Source: an uncultured Sphingomonas sp. | GTDB taxonomy: Bacteria > Pseudomonadota > Alphaproteobacteria > Sphingomonadales > Sphingomonadaceae | Direction: 5' to 3' | NCBI RefSeq assembly: GCF_934560975.1 | Contig: NZ_CAKTFO010000014.1 | Coordinates: 14,690-78,689, forward strand | DNA: 64,000 nucleotides | Shown: positions 54,711 to 64,000 of the stretch, in pieces | Position numbering within the stretch: position 1 is the stretch's first letter | How the letters are laid out: each line of letters starts with the position of its first letter | Notes under the pieces: generated by a model | Seen by the model: the letters and a program-made list of their open reading frames with translations, nothing else | Told to the model about the DNA's origin: nothing | The model's database searches: none | Translations under genes and position numbers: made by a program

Positions 54711-56447
54711 CTACTCCGCCGGCGTGCCGCTCTTGCGCTGGCGGCGGGCGATGGTGGTGGTCCGGCCCGTCTCGCTCATCCACACGCCTTCGCTGCGCGG
54801 ATCGGCCGCGCCGACCCACCGGCCGCCCACCTTTTCGATCGCGTTGCACTTGAGGCCGAGCTTGCCCGGCTGCAACCGCTCGCCGAGTTGCGCCAAGGCA
54901 GGCAGCATCCCCTCCAGCTCCGTCCCCTGTTCCACCACGCCGCCAGGCGCGGGCGTGTAGATCAGCCCCATCGCGATCGCGTCCTGCGCGCTCATGTTCC
55001 AGTCGAGCACGCCGATCAGGGTCTTGGCGACCTGGGCGATGATGGTCGATCCGCCCGCCGCGCCGACCGCGATCCGCACCTGCCCGTCCGGGCCATAGAC
55101 GATGGTCGGCGCCATGGAGCTGCGCGGCCGCTTGCCGCCTTCCACCCGGTTGGCGACCAGCGCGCCGTCCTTGTCCGGCACGATGTCGAAATCGGTCAGT
55201 TCGTTGTTCAGGAAGATGCCGTTCAGCGTCAGGCCCGATCCGAACGGGCTTTCGATGGTCGACGTCACCTCCGCCACATTGCCGCTGCGGTCGGTGGCGG
55301 TCATGCTGGTGGTGCCGGCGGGCTCGCTCTGCGGGGCGACGATGCGCGGCGGTGCGCCGACGGGGTTGCCGGGTGCCACTGTCGCCATGGTGCGATCGGG
55401 CGCGATCAAGCCGGAGCGGTCGGCAAGATAGGTCGGGTCGGTCAGGCCGGGGATCGGCACCGACACATGATCGGGATCGCCCATGTAAGCGTCGCGATCG
55501 GCATAAGCGAGCCGCTCACTCTCCGCCAGCAGGTGCCATGCGACCGGCGAGGCGCGCCCCATCGCGCCGATGTCGAACCGCTCCAGCTGCTTCAGGATCA
55601 TGAACACGGTGGCACCGCCGGAGGAAGGCGGCCCCATGCTGCAGATGCGATAGGTGCGATAGGTGCCACAGACCGGCGCGCGTTCCTTGGCGCTGTAGCT
55701 GGCGAGATCGCCCGTGGTCATCCTGGACGGGTTGCGCGTCGCTCCGTTCACCGTCGCCACCAGGCTTTGCGCGTTCGGGCCGACGTAGAAGCTGTCCGGG
55801 CCTTGCTTTGCGATCCGTTCGAACAAGGCCGCCTGTTCGCGATTGGCGATCACGGTCCCGACCGGCTTGGGCGTCCCGTCCGGCTGGAAGAAGCGGGCGC
55901 GCGCCCAGGCATCGACATGGCCGCCATAATTGCCGAGCGACTGGTTGAGGCGCGGGGTGACCTTGAACCCCTTGCTCGCCAGCCGGATCGCCGGCCGGAA
56001 CAGGCGCGCCCATGGCAGCTTCCCGTAGCGGCCATGCACCAGCGCCATCATGCGGAGGTTGCCGGGCACGCCGACGCTACGCCCGCCGGGGATGGCGTCG
56101 CGGTGGCTCATCGGCCGGCCCGCCGCATCGTAGAACCAGTGCGGACCGGCCGCCATCGGCGCCTGCTCGCGCCCATCGAAGCTGGTGGTGCTGTTGCCGC
56201 GCGCGTCATGGTGGACCAGGAAGCCGCCGCCGCCGATGCCGGAGCTTTGCGGCTCCACCACGTTCAGCGCCAGCATCATCGCCACCGCCGCGTCCGCCGC
56301 ACTGCCGCCCGCGCGCAGGATCTCGACCCCCGCCGCCGCCGCCCGGGGATCGGCCGCGCTGACCGCCCCCGGCACGCCGGTGCGCGCGGGCAAGGATTGG
56401 ACGGCAAGGCTTGCGAGCAGTGCGGCGGAGACGAGGCGGCGGATCAT
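54711..56447 (-). CDS. ggt: Gamma-glutamyltransferase
   Basis: It cleaves the gamma-glutamyl bond of glutathione and related compounds in the periplasm. The 578-residue precursor has a signal peptide (MIRRLVSAALLASLAVQSLPA) and self-cleaves into two chains before the catalytic threonine, here in PAGTTSMTATDRSGN. The residue after the paired threonines is Ser instead of the usual His. The small-subunit motif RPRSSMAPTIV is present. It shares an operon with the acyl-CoA synthetase. Confidence 0.92.
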   Translation of the reverse strand: MIRRLVSAALLASLAVQSLPARTGVPGAVSAADPRAAAAGVEILRAGGSAADAAVAMMLALNVVEPQSSGIGGGGFLVHHDARGNSTTSFDGREQAPMAAGPHWFYDAAGRPMSHRDAIPGGRSVGVPGNLRMMALVHGRYGKLPWARLFRPAIRLASKGFKVTPRLNQSLGNYGGHVDAWARARFFQPDGTPKPVGTVIANREQAALFERIAKQGPDSFYVGPNAQSLVATVNGATRNPSRMTTGDLASYSAKERAPVCGTYRTYRICSMGPPSSGGATVFMILKQLERFDIGAMGRASPVAWHLLAESERLAYADRDAYMGDPDHVSVPIPGLTDPTYLADRSGLIAPDRTMATVAPGNPVGAPPRIVAPQSEPAGTTSMTATDRSGNVAEVTSTIESPFGSGLTLNGIFLNNELTDFDIVPDKDGALVANRVEGGKRPRSSMAPTIVYGPDGQVRIAVGAAGGSTIIAQVAKTLIGVLDWNMSAQDAIAMGLIYTPAPGGVVEQGTELEGMLPALAQLGERLQPGKLGLKCNAIEKVGGRWVGAADPRSEGVWMSETGRTTTIARRQRKSGTPAE

Positions 56448-56504
56448 CGCCTTACGATAGCTGCCGATGGCGGGGGAGCAAGCACCCGCGCGGCACCGCG
56501 CCGG

Positions 56505-56708
56505 TCAGGCCTGTTGCTGGCGGCGAAACTGCATCCACAGGGCGGCGAGGAACAACAGGCTGACTGACGGCAAAGCAAGCCCGACCGCAACGGCGGCGAT
56601 GGTCGTCCGGGTCACGAGCAGGCCGAACCCTAGCCCGGCGGCGCAATTGACGGCCAGGAACATCATCAAAATAGTCAGTACCGGCCAGGAAAAGGCACGT
56701 TGCGTCAT
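56505..56708 (-). CDS. Small membrane protein with two predicted helices
   Basis: This 67-residue protein has two hydrophobic helices (about 9-31 and 36-58) with a short polar loop between and a basic C-terminus (RRQQQA). The ATG at 56708 has AGGA four bases upstream. It lies 57 bases upstream of ggt and 34 bases downstream of pyrD. No family is recognised. Confidence 0.7.
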   Translation of the reverse strand: MTQRAFSWPVLTILMMFLAVNCAAGLGFGLLVTRTTIAAVAVGLALPSVSLLFLAALWMQFRRQQQA

Positions 56709-56742
56709 GACATCCTCTCTCGGCGCCACTGCTAGCGTGTGG

Positions 56743-57780
56743 TCACCCGTCTGATCCGATGGCCGTCAGGATCGTCCGATGGCCCTCGTCCTTGATTAAC
56801 GTTAACATGTCTTTTTCGATCCGTCGCGCAAGTCCTGGTCCGCCATAGACCAGCGCGCTGTAAAGCTGGACCAAAGTTGCGCCGGCCTTGATCCGGGCGA
56901 ACGCATCGGCGCCGCTGGCGATGCCGCCCGCCGCGATCAGCGGCAGCGCGCCGCCGGTGGCGCGTCGGAAATCGTGCAGCCGCTCCAGCGCCAGATCCTT
57001 CAGCGGCGCGCCCGACAGCCCACCCGCCTCGCCGGCATGGGCGCTGCGCAGCGCCGGGCGGGAAATGGTGGTGTTGGACACGATCAGTCCGTCGATCCGC
57101 CGGTCCAACGCCACTCGCGCGATCGCGTCCATGTCCTGCACCGCCAAATCGGGCGCGACCTTCAGGAAGATGGGCGGGGTGGCGGCCCCGCGCGCCTCCA
57201 GCGCCGCGTGGAGCAGTTCGTCCAGTGCCGCCGCATCCTGCAAGGCGCGCAGGCCGGGCGTATTGGGCGAGGAGATGTTGATGGTCAGGTAGGAGGCCAC
57301 CGGCGCCATGGTCCGCACGCCTGTGGCATAATCGGCGACGCGGTCCACGGCATCCTTGTTGGCGCCGATATTGACGCCGACGAGGCCCGGTCGGCCGGCG
57401 CGCTTGTGCAGCCTGGCCAGAGCCGCCGCCTGGCCGCCATTGTTGAAGCCCATCCGGTTGATGACGGCGCGGTCCTCCACCAGCCGGAACAGGCGCGGAC
57501 GCGGATTGCCGGACTGGGGCAGGGGCGTGATCGTTCCCACCTCGACGAAGCCGAAGCCGAGTGACAGGAAGGCGTCCGGCACCTCCGCATCCTTGTCGAC
57601 CCCTGCGGCCAGCCCGACGGGCGAGGGGAAGTCCAGTCCCCCCACCCGCACCGCCAAGGCAGGATCGTGCGCCACCGGAGTCCGGCGCGGCATCGCCTTG
57701 AGCATCGCGATGGTCAGCCGGTGCGCGCGCTCCGGATCGAGCGAGAAGAGCAGGGGGCGGAGGAGCGGAAAGGCGCGCAT
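56743..57780 (-). CDS. pyrD: Dihydroorotate dehydrogenase (quinone), class 2
   Basis: It oxidises dihydroorotate to orotate and passes electrons to ubiquinone in pyrimidine synthesis. The 345-residue class 2 enzyme has the N-terminal membrane-associating helices (LLRPLLFSLDPERAHRLTI), then the FMN-binding NRMGFNNGG, NISSPNTPGLR, the catalytic-base region SNTTISR and AAGGIASGADA. The ATG at 57780 is standard for the family. Confidence 0.96.
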   Translation of the reverse strand: MRAFPLLRPLLFSLDPERAHRLTIAMLKAMPRRTPVAHDPALAVRVGGLDFPSPVGLAAGVDKDAEVPDAFLSLGFGFVEVGTITPLPQSGNPRPRLFRLVEDRAVINRMGFNNGGQAAALARLHKRAGRPGLVGVNIGANKDAVDRVADYATGVRTMAPVASYLTINISSPNTPGLRALQDAAALDELLHAALEARGAATPPIFLKVAPDLAVQDMDAIARVALDRRIDGLIVSNTTISRPALRSAHAGEAGGLSGAPLKDLALERLHDFRRATGGALPLIAAGGIASGADAFARIKAGATLVQLYSALVYGGPGLARRIEKDMLTLIKDEGHRTILTAIGSDG

Positions 57781-57853
57781 CCCGCGGCTATGCCGGTGCG
57801 GGATGCCTACGTCACCTTGAACTTGGGGCCGCCATGCCGCACGTCAACGGACG

Positions 57854-58204
57854 ATGCGCCTTTTCTACCTCGCCGCCGGCTTCCTCGCCCTCGCTCTGGG
57901 GGTGATCGGCATTTTCCTGCCGCTGATGCCGACCGTGCCGTTCATGCTGCTCGCCGCCTTCTTCTTCGCGCGCAGCAATCCGGAATGGGAGGCGAAGCTG
58001 CTGGCCGATCCCCGCTTTGGCCCGCATATCCGGGCGTGGCGGGAACGCGGCGCGATCAGCCGGCTGGGCAAGACCGCCGGCATAGTCGGTCTGTGCGGCA
58101 GCGCGATCATGGGGCTGGTGTTCCTGTATGCGCCCTGGCGCTACGTGCCGCTGGCGGTGGCGCTGCTGTGCGGCAGTTGGATCGCGACGCGGCCGACCGC
58201 CTGA
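57854..58204 (+). CDS. DUF454 (YbaN-like) membrane protein
   Basis: This 116-residue protein has the DUF454/YbaN pattern: LFYLAAGFLALALGVIGIFL, then PLMPTVPFMLLAAFFFARSN, then ADPRFGPHIRAWRERGAIS. It has about four membrane segments. The function is unknown. It lies 73 bases from the divergent pyrD gene and 72 bases before the suf regulator. Confidence 0.9.
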   Translation: MRLFYLAAGFLALALGVIGIFLPLMPTVPFMLLAAFFFARSNPEWEAKLLADPRFGPHIRAWRERGAISRLGKTAGIVGLCGSAIMGLVFLYAPWRYVPLAVALLCGSWIATRPTA

Positions 58205-58248
58205 GGTCGCTTCCCGCTTGACCCAAGGCCACGGAGGCACCATCTGGC

Positions 58249-58271
58249 AATCGGAATGAATCGGTCCGATT
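58249..58271. promoter_or_regulatory. Operator-like repeats before the SUF regulator
   Basis: AATCGG appears at 58249-58254 and 58259-58264, and the second copy forms the palindrome AATCGG-T-CCGATT (58259-58271). The set ends five bases before the Rrf2 gene start, so it overlaps the region where the promoter must lie. It is a good candidate for the Rrf2 protein's own binding site. Confidence 0.5.
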
Positions 58272-58276
58272 GAAAC

Positions 58277-58737
58277 ATGCGCCTGTCCAACCTTGCCGAC
58301 TATGCGGTCGTGATGCTCGCCGCTGCCGTGCGCAGCGACGGCGCGCGGCTGAACGCAACTTGCCTGGCGGAGACGACCGGCGTGCCGCTGCCGACCGCGC
58401 AGAAGCTGGTCGGGCGGCTGTCGTCCGCGGGGCTGCTCGTCTCCTCGCGCGGGACGGGCGGCGGCTTTCGCCTCGCGCGTGCGCCGACGGAGATCAGCCT
58501 GGCCGACATCGTCGAGGCGGTGGAAGGCCCGATCGCGATGACCGCCTGCGTAGAGCAAGGACGGCACGATTGCGGGCTGGACCATCAATGCCAGGTCCGG
58601 CCGCATTGGGCGGCGGTCAACGATGCGATGCGCGGTGCGCTGGCGGGGGTGAGTCTTGAACAGCTCGCCGCGTCGACACCGTTTGTTCCGGGTGACGTAA
58701 CGGCGCCACGCGCCAGCAATGGAGTAGAGGTGGGCGC

Positions 58738-58741
<4 letters not shown>
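58277..58741 (+). CDS. Rrf2-family regulator of the suf operon (IscR-like)
   Basis: This 154-residue Rrf2-type winged-helix repressor has three cysteines spaced C91-x7-C99-x5-C105, the pattern used to bind an iron-sulfur cluster in IscR. It probably represses the suf operon when cluster supply is sufficient. The first 70 residues form the DNA-binding domain (ADYAVVMLAAAV, LPTAQKLVGRLSSAGL). It overlaps sufB by four bases (ATGA), so it is first in the operon. Confidence 0.93.
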
Positions 58742-60210
<1,469 letters not shown>

Positions 60211-60217
60211 TCCTGCA

Positions 60218-60313
60218 CCGTCGCTCCTGCGTAGACGGGAGCCTGCCCTTTCATCAACGCGCATTGTTCTTTGCGGCAACAGACATGGGCCCCTGCCTGC
60301 ACAAGGGCGACGG
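60218..60313. repeat. Intergenic palindromic element between sufB and sufC
   Basis: CCGTCGC (60218-60224) and GCGACGG (60307-60313) are outer inverted ends 96 bases apart. Inside, GCTCC (60223-60227) pairs with GGAGC (60238-60242), and a second imperfect hairpin lies near the other end. The layout resembles extragenic palindromic repeats of other bacteria; no second copy is in this window. Confidence 0.5.
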
Positions 60314-60324
60314 AATCACATCAG

Positions 60325-61068
60325 ATGCTTAACATTGAAAATCTCCACGCCGAAATTGACGGCAAGTCGATCCTCAAGGGTCTTTCGCTCTCCATCGGGG
60401 CGGGCGAAATCCATGCGATCATGGGACCGAACGGGGCGGGCAAGTCGACGCTGGGTTACGTCCTCGCCGGGCGGCCCAATTATGAGGTGACCGAGGGTTC
60501 GGCCGCGTTCGACGGCGCCGACCTGCTCGACATGGCGCCGCATGAGCGCGCCGCCGCCGGCCTGTTCCTGGGCTTCCAATATCCGGTCGAGATACCCGGA
60601 GTCTCCAACCTCCAGTTCCTGCGCGAGGCGCTGAACGCCCAGCGGCGCGGCCGGGGCGAGCAGCCCTTGTCCGGCGCCGAGTTCCTGAAGCTGGCGCGCG
60701 CCCAAGCCGACGCGCTCGGCCTGCCCGCCGACATGCTGAAGCGCCCGGTCAATGTCGGATTTTCCGGTGGTGAGAAGAAGCGCGCGGAGATGGTGCAGAT
60801 GGGGATCATCGACCCCCGGCTCGCCATCCTCGACGAAACCGACAGCGGGCTCGACATCGACGCGCTGCGGGCGGTGGGTGCCGGCATCAACACCATCATG
60901 CGCAAGCCCGACAAGGCGGTGCTGCTGATCACCCATTATCAGCGGCTGCTGGATTATGTGCAGCCGGACTTCGTCCACGTCCTGGCGGCTGGACGGATCG
61001 TCCGTTCGGGCGGGCCGGAACTTGCGCTGGAGCTGGAGCGCGAGGGCTATGGGGCGATCGCGGCGTGA
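60325..61068 (+). CDS. sufC: Fe-S cluster assembly ATPase SufC
   Basis: SufC is the ABC-type ATPase of the SufBC2D complex. The 247 residues include Walker A GPNGAGKSTL (near residue 34), the Suf-typical LGFQYPVEIPGVSN, the signature GFSGGEKKR and Walker B LAILDETDSGLD. The ATG at 60325 fits the family start MLNIENLHAEI. It overlaps sufD by four bases. Confidence 0.97.
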   Translation: MLNIENLHAEIDGKSILKGLSLSIGAGEIHAIMGPNGAGKSTLGYVLAGRPNYEVTEGSAAFDGADLLDMAPHERAAAGLFLGFQYPVEIPGVSNLQFLREALNAQRRGRGEQPLSGAEFLKLARAQADALGLPADMLKRPVNVGFSGGEKKRAEMVQMGIIDPRLAILDETDSGLDIDALRAVGAGINTIMRKPDKAVLLITHYQRLLDYVQPDFVHVLAAGRIVRSGGPELALELEREGYGAIAA

Positions 61069-61793
61069 CCGCATTGCCCACCAAGCGCGAGGAGACGTGG
61101 CGCTATAGCGACCTGGATGCGGTCGCCCGCGTTTGGCCGGTGGAAACGCACCGCCATGTGGTGGCGCCGGGCGAGAGCTTCGCGCGCGACATCATCATCG
61201 ACGGCACGTCCGACATTGCGATCGAGGATTTCGAGGTCGAGATCGGGGCGGGGGCGCGGGCCGACTTCCGCGTGGTCGTCGCCGGCGAGCGGCTGGGCCG
61301 CGTATTCATCAAGGTCCGGCTGGGCCAGGGCGCCGCATTCACCCTGTCGGGCGCGATCATCGGCGGCGGGGGCAGCACGCAGGAAATCGTCACCCGCGTT
61401 CTCCACGCCGAACCCGACGCCACCAGTGCGCAGACGGTGCGCGCCATCCTGGGGGCGAAGGCAACCGGTTCCTATCTCGGCAAGGTCGCGGTAGCACGCG
61501 ATGCGCAGCGCACCGACGGCAGCCAGTCGGTCAAGGCGATGCTGCTCGACCGGTCGGCGACCGCCAATCTGAAGCCGGAGTTGGAAATCTTTGCCGACGA
61601 CGTGAAGTGCGCGCATGGTGCCACGGTCGGTGAGCTGGACGCGCAGTCGCTCTTCTACCTCGCCAGCCGTGGCCTGCCGCCGACCGAGGCCAAGGCGCTG
61701 CTGCTGCGCGCGTTCGTGGGCGGACTGTTCGAAGGCGACGATGCCGAGGCGTTGAGCCAGGCTGTCGACGCCGCGCTGGAGCGGGTGCTGTGA
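61065..61793 (+). CDS. sufD: Fe-S cluster assembly protein SufD
   Basis: SufD pairs with SufB in the SufBC2D scaffold. This 242-residue version is shorter than E. coli SufD (about 420), lacking much of the N-terminal region, but has the beta-helix core and the end pattern DDVKCAHGATVGELDAQSLF and YLASRGLPPTEAKALLLRAF. The short form is common in alphaproteobacteria. The GTG start overlaps the sufC stop. Confidence 0.92.
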   Translation: MTALPTKREETWRYSDLDAVARVWPVETHRHVVAPGESFARDIIIDGTSDIAIEDFEVEIGAGARADFRVVVAGERLGRVFIKVRLGQGAAFTLSGAIIGGGGSTQEIVTRVLHAEPDATSAQTVRAILGAKATGSYLGKVAVARDAQRTDGSQSVKAMLLDRSATANLKPELEIFADDVKCAHGATVGELDAQSLFYLASRGLPPTEAKALLLRAFVGGLFEGDDAEALSQAVDAALERVL

Positions 61794-63001
61794 GCATGCT
61801 GACCGAGGCCCGGCCGCTCGACCTGGTCGCCGATTTTCCGGCGATCCCGCAGGGTTGGGCCTATCTCGACACCGCCGCCACGTCGCAGAAGCCGAAGCCG
61901 GTGCTCGACGCGATCACGCGCGCTTATGGCGAAACCTACGCCACCGTGCATCGCGGCGTCTATCAACGCTCGGCCGACATGACCCTGGCCTATGAGGCGG
62001 CGCGCGAGGCCTGCGCCCGCTTCGTCGGCGGTCGGACGGACGAGATCGTGTTCGTGCGCGGCGCGACCGAGGCGATCAATCTGGTCGCATCCAGCTGGGG
62101 CAATGCGCACCTGAAGGCGGGCGATCGCATCCTGCTGAGCCAGCTGGAGCATCATTCCAACATCGTGCCATGGCAATTGCTGCGCGCGCGGACGGGAGTG
62201 GAGATCGACGTTTGCCCGCTCACCGTGGACGGGCGGATCGACCTCGATGCGGCGGAGGCGATGCTGACGCCGGCGCACAAACTGGTGGCGCTGGCCCATG
62301 TCTCCAACGTGCTGGGGTCGGTGCTGGATGCGCCGCGCGCGGTCGCTTTGGCCCATGCGGTCGGCGCGAAGATCCTGCTCGACGGGTGTCAGGCGGTGCC
62401 GCGCATGGCTGTCGACGTCGTGGCGCTCGGCTGTGACTTCTACGTCTTTTCGGGTCACAAATTGTATGGCCCCACGGGTATCGGTTGCCTCTGGTCCCGG
62501 GCCGAAATCCTCGACGCCATGCCGCCTTATCAGGGCGGCGGGTCGATGATCGACCGGGTCAGCTTCGTGCGCACCACCTGGGCGCCGCCGCCGACCCGGT
62601 TCGAGGCGGGCACCCCGCATATCGTGGGCGCGCTCGGCCTCCATGCCGCGATCGACTATGTGGAGGGCATCGGTCTGGACGCCATCCACGCGCACGAGAC
62701 GGCTTTGGTCCGCCGCACGCGCGATGCACTGGGCGCGCTCAACAGCGTCACCCTGTTCGGGCCGGAGGACTCTGCCGGCATCGTCAGCTTCGCGGTGGAG
62801 GGGGTGCATCCCCACGATGTCGGCACCATATTGGACGAGAGCCGGGTGGCGATCCGCGCCGGTCATCACTGCGCGCAGCCTTTGATGGAGATGCTGGGCG
62901 TTCCGGCGACGGCGCGAGCCAGCTTCGGCGTTTACAACGGTCCGACCGACGTGGACGCATTGGTGAACGGGATCGAGCGGGTGAGGCGCATCTTCGGATG
63001 A
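61790..63001 (+). CDS. sufS: Cysteine desulfurase SufS
   Basis: SufS takes sulfur from cysteine for cluster assembly, using pyridoxal phosphate. The PLP lysine K224 lies in FSGHKLYGPTG and the catalytic cysteine C361 in AGHHCAQP. Length 403. I chose the GTG at 61790 (GTGA overlap with sufD, GGAG eight bases before); ATG 61796 is the alternative. No sufE or sufU gene is in this operon to accept the sulfur. Confidence 0.95.
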   Translation: MSMLTEARPLDLVADFPAIPQGWAYLDTAATSQKPKPVLDAITRAYGETYATVHRGVYQRSADMTLAYEAAREACARFVGGRTDEIVFVRGATEAINLVASSWGNAHLKAGDRILLSQLEHHSNIVPWQLLRARTGVEIDVCPLTVDGRIDLDAAEAMLTPAHKLVALAHVSNVLGSVLDAPRAVALAHAVGAKILLDGCQAVPRMAVDVVALGCDFYVFSGHKLYGPTGIGCLWSRAEILDAMPPYQGGGSMIDRVSFVRTTWAPPPTRFEAGTPHIVGALGLHAAIDYVEGIGLDAIHAHETALVRRTRDALGALNSVTLFGPEDSAGIVSFAVEGVHPHDVGTILDESRVAIRAGHHCAQPLMEMLGVPATARASFGVYNGPTDVDALVNGIERVRRIFG

Positions 63002-63465
63002 ACGAGGAACGAAAGATCGTGGTCGAAGAGTTGAGCGAAGCACCGTCGGCGCCGCCCAAAGCGCGCGTCGAGGATGCCGAAACCGGCGAGGGCCGCACCC
63101 GCGATTATCTGTCCGGCTTCCTGGCGGAACAGCCGCGGCCGCTGGCCGGCAACGAACCGGGCGGGAACCTCTACGAGGCGGTGATCGACGCGCTGAAGGA
63201 AATCTACGATCCCGAAATCCCCGTGAACCTCTACGATCTCGGGCTGATCTATGGGGTGGATGTGACCGGTGACGGGCATGTCTCGATCACCATGACGCTG
63301 ACCACACCGCATTGCCCCGTGGCCGAATCGATGCCGGGTGAGGTGGAGCTGCGCGTGGGATCGGTGCCGGGCGTGGGCCTGTGCGACGTCAACCTGGTCT
63401 GGGATCCGCCGTGGGACCCGCAGAAGATGTCGGACGAAGCCAAGCTCGAACTGGGGATGCTGTAA
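62998..63465 (+). CDS. sufT: SUF system Fe-S assembly protein SufT (DUF59)
   Basis: This 155-residue protein has a disordered N-terminus (about 1-50) and a DUF59/MIP18 domain: NLYEAVIDALKEIYDPEIPV, then NLYDLGLIYGVDV, then LTTPHCPVAESMP with the key cysteine. SufT helps mature some iron-sulfur proteins. It overlaps sufS by four bases (ATGA). Confidence 0.92.
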   Translation: MNEERKIVVEELSEAPSAPPKARVEDAETGEGRTRDYLSGFLAEQPRPLAGNEPGGNLYEAVIDALKEIYDPEIPVNLYDLGLIYGVDVTGDGHVSITMTLTTPHCPVAESMPGEVELRVGSVPGVGLCDVNLVWDPPWDPQKMSDEAKLELGML

Positions 63466-63466
63466 G

Positions 63467-63823
63467 ATGGCGACCACCACCGCACGCGTTCGCCCCGCCG
63501 CGCTGACGCTGACACCCACGGCGGAGGCGCGGGTCGCCGACCTGATGGTGCAGGCGCCGGAGGGTGCGATCGGTGTCAAGCTGTCCACCCCGCGCCGGGG
63601 CTGTTCGGGGCTGGCTTATTCGGTCGATTATGTCACCGCCGTCAGCCCGCTGGACGAGAAGGTCGCGACGTCCGGCGGCGACCTCTATGTCGACGGGGCG
63701 AGCTTGCTCTACCTGATCGGCAGCACGATGAACTGGGTGGAGGACGATTTCACCGCCGGCTTCGTGTTCAACAATCCCAATGCCAAGGGCAGCTGCGGCT
63801 GCGGCGAGAGCTTCACCGTCTAG
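63467..63823 (+). CDS. sufA: Iron-sulfur carrier protein SufA (HesB/IscA family)
   Basis: This 118-residue A-type carrier has the three conserved cysteines C46 (in RRGCSGLAY), C110 and C112 (in GSCGCGESF). It carries clusters from the scaffold to target proteins. It starts one base after the sufT stop and is the last suf gene. ErpA or IscA could be alternative names; the context favours SufA. Confidence 0.93.
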   Translation: MATTTARVRPAALTLTPTAEARVADLMVQAPEGAIGVKLSTPRRGCSGLAYSVDYVTAVSPLDEKVATSGGDLYVDGASLLYLIGSTMNWVEDDFTAGFVFNNPNAKGSCGCGESFTV

Positions 63824-63858
63824 TGTTTGCCCGCAAGATCGGGCAGAAGCGCCGATGT

Positions 63859-63934
63859 GCCGGCCTAGCTCAGCTGGTAGAGCAACCGCCTTGTAAGCGG
63901 TAGGTCGTCGGTTCGAGTCCGACGGCCGGCACCA
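63859..63934 (+). tRNA. tRNA-Thr (anticodon TGT)
   Basis: The 76 bases fold as a full cloverleaf: acceptor stem GCCGGCC with GGCCGGC, D arm GCTC...GAGC, anticodon stem ACCGC with GCGGT around loop CTTGTAA (anticodon TGT at 63892-63894), T arm GTCGG-TTCGAGT-CCGAC and an encoded CCA at 63932-63934. Confidence 0.97.
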
Positions 63935-64000
63935 TCTGCGATAGCCTCAAGCGCCGGCGGCGACATACGTCGCCCTGGCTATCCTCGCATAAGCTCGGGC

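Noticed and set aside
63935..64000. Possible attachment site or gene after tRNA-Thr
   Set aside because: The last 66 bases contain no integrase, repeat or open frame that I can support; the window ends too soon to judge.

Overview
The window looks like chromosomal DNA of an alphaproteobacterium of the Sphingomonadales (a Sphingomonas-like organism). The evidence is high GC content, frequent GTG and ATGA/GTGA start-stop overlaps, a PEP-CTERM sorted protein, a MucR-type regulator, a CarD gene next to a 7Fe ferredoxin, two promoters that match the general-stress (EcfG) consensus of alphaproteobacteria, and a full SUF operon led by an Rrf2 regulator. I see no prophage, insertion sequence, plasmid gene or CRISPR array. 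Almost every base is covered by ordinary, densely packed genes, and no gap exceeds 300 bases.

Layout. 1-2.7 kb: the end of an Mla-type lipid-transport operon (mlaE-mlaF-mlaD, minus strand, mlaD cut by the window edge). 2.8-9.9 kb: a HAD phosphatase, a TorF-like porin, argG, an EF-hand protein, cfa, rlmN and small secreted proteins. 10-16.3 kb: the replication genes dnaN, recF and gyrB, with a PEP-CTERM sugar dehydrogenase gene set between dnaN and recF. 16.4-24.8 kb: a carbohydrate and stress block with a GH15 enzyme, a pyruvate-oxidase-like ThDP enzyme behind an EcfG-type promoter, an unassigned glycosidase-like secreted protein, a Na+/H+ antiporter and several small proteins, one pair of which also has an EcfG-type promoter. 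24.9-29.8 kb: hom and glpX, then two tiny genes behind a sigma-54-like promoter, a dipeptidase and a phosphoesterase.

30-34 kb: a three-gene glycan cassette (GH130, GH13, GT4). 34-38 kb: a DUF2945 protein, a SWIB protein, a MucR-like regulator, a J-domain protein, BolA and an M23 peptidase. 38-42 kb: a SUV3-like helicase, an S4 protein, fdxA and carD. 42-49 kb: a GIN-domain protein, mgtE, a luciferase-like monooxygenase, a cyclophilin, dxs and a Zur/Fur regulator. 49-58 kb: ctaA, an operon of hydrolase, TPR protein and gloB, an acyl-CoA synthetase, a gamma-glutamyltransferase and pyrD. 58.2-63.8 kb: the SUF operon (Rrf2, sufB, C, D, S, T, A), followed by tRNA-Thr(TGT).

The genes do not form one system. 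The most unusual signals are regulatory: the sigma-54-like promoter before a 37-residue protein gene, two EcfG-type promoters, palindromes at the Zur/Fur and Rrf2 promoters, paired hairpins before carD, a probable leaderless gyrB, and a hairpin-bearing intergenic repeat that splits sufB from sufC. All functional calls rest on reading the sequence without database searches.
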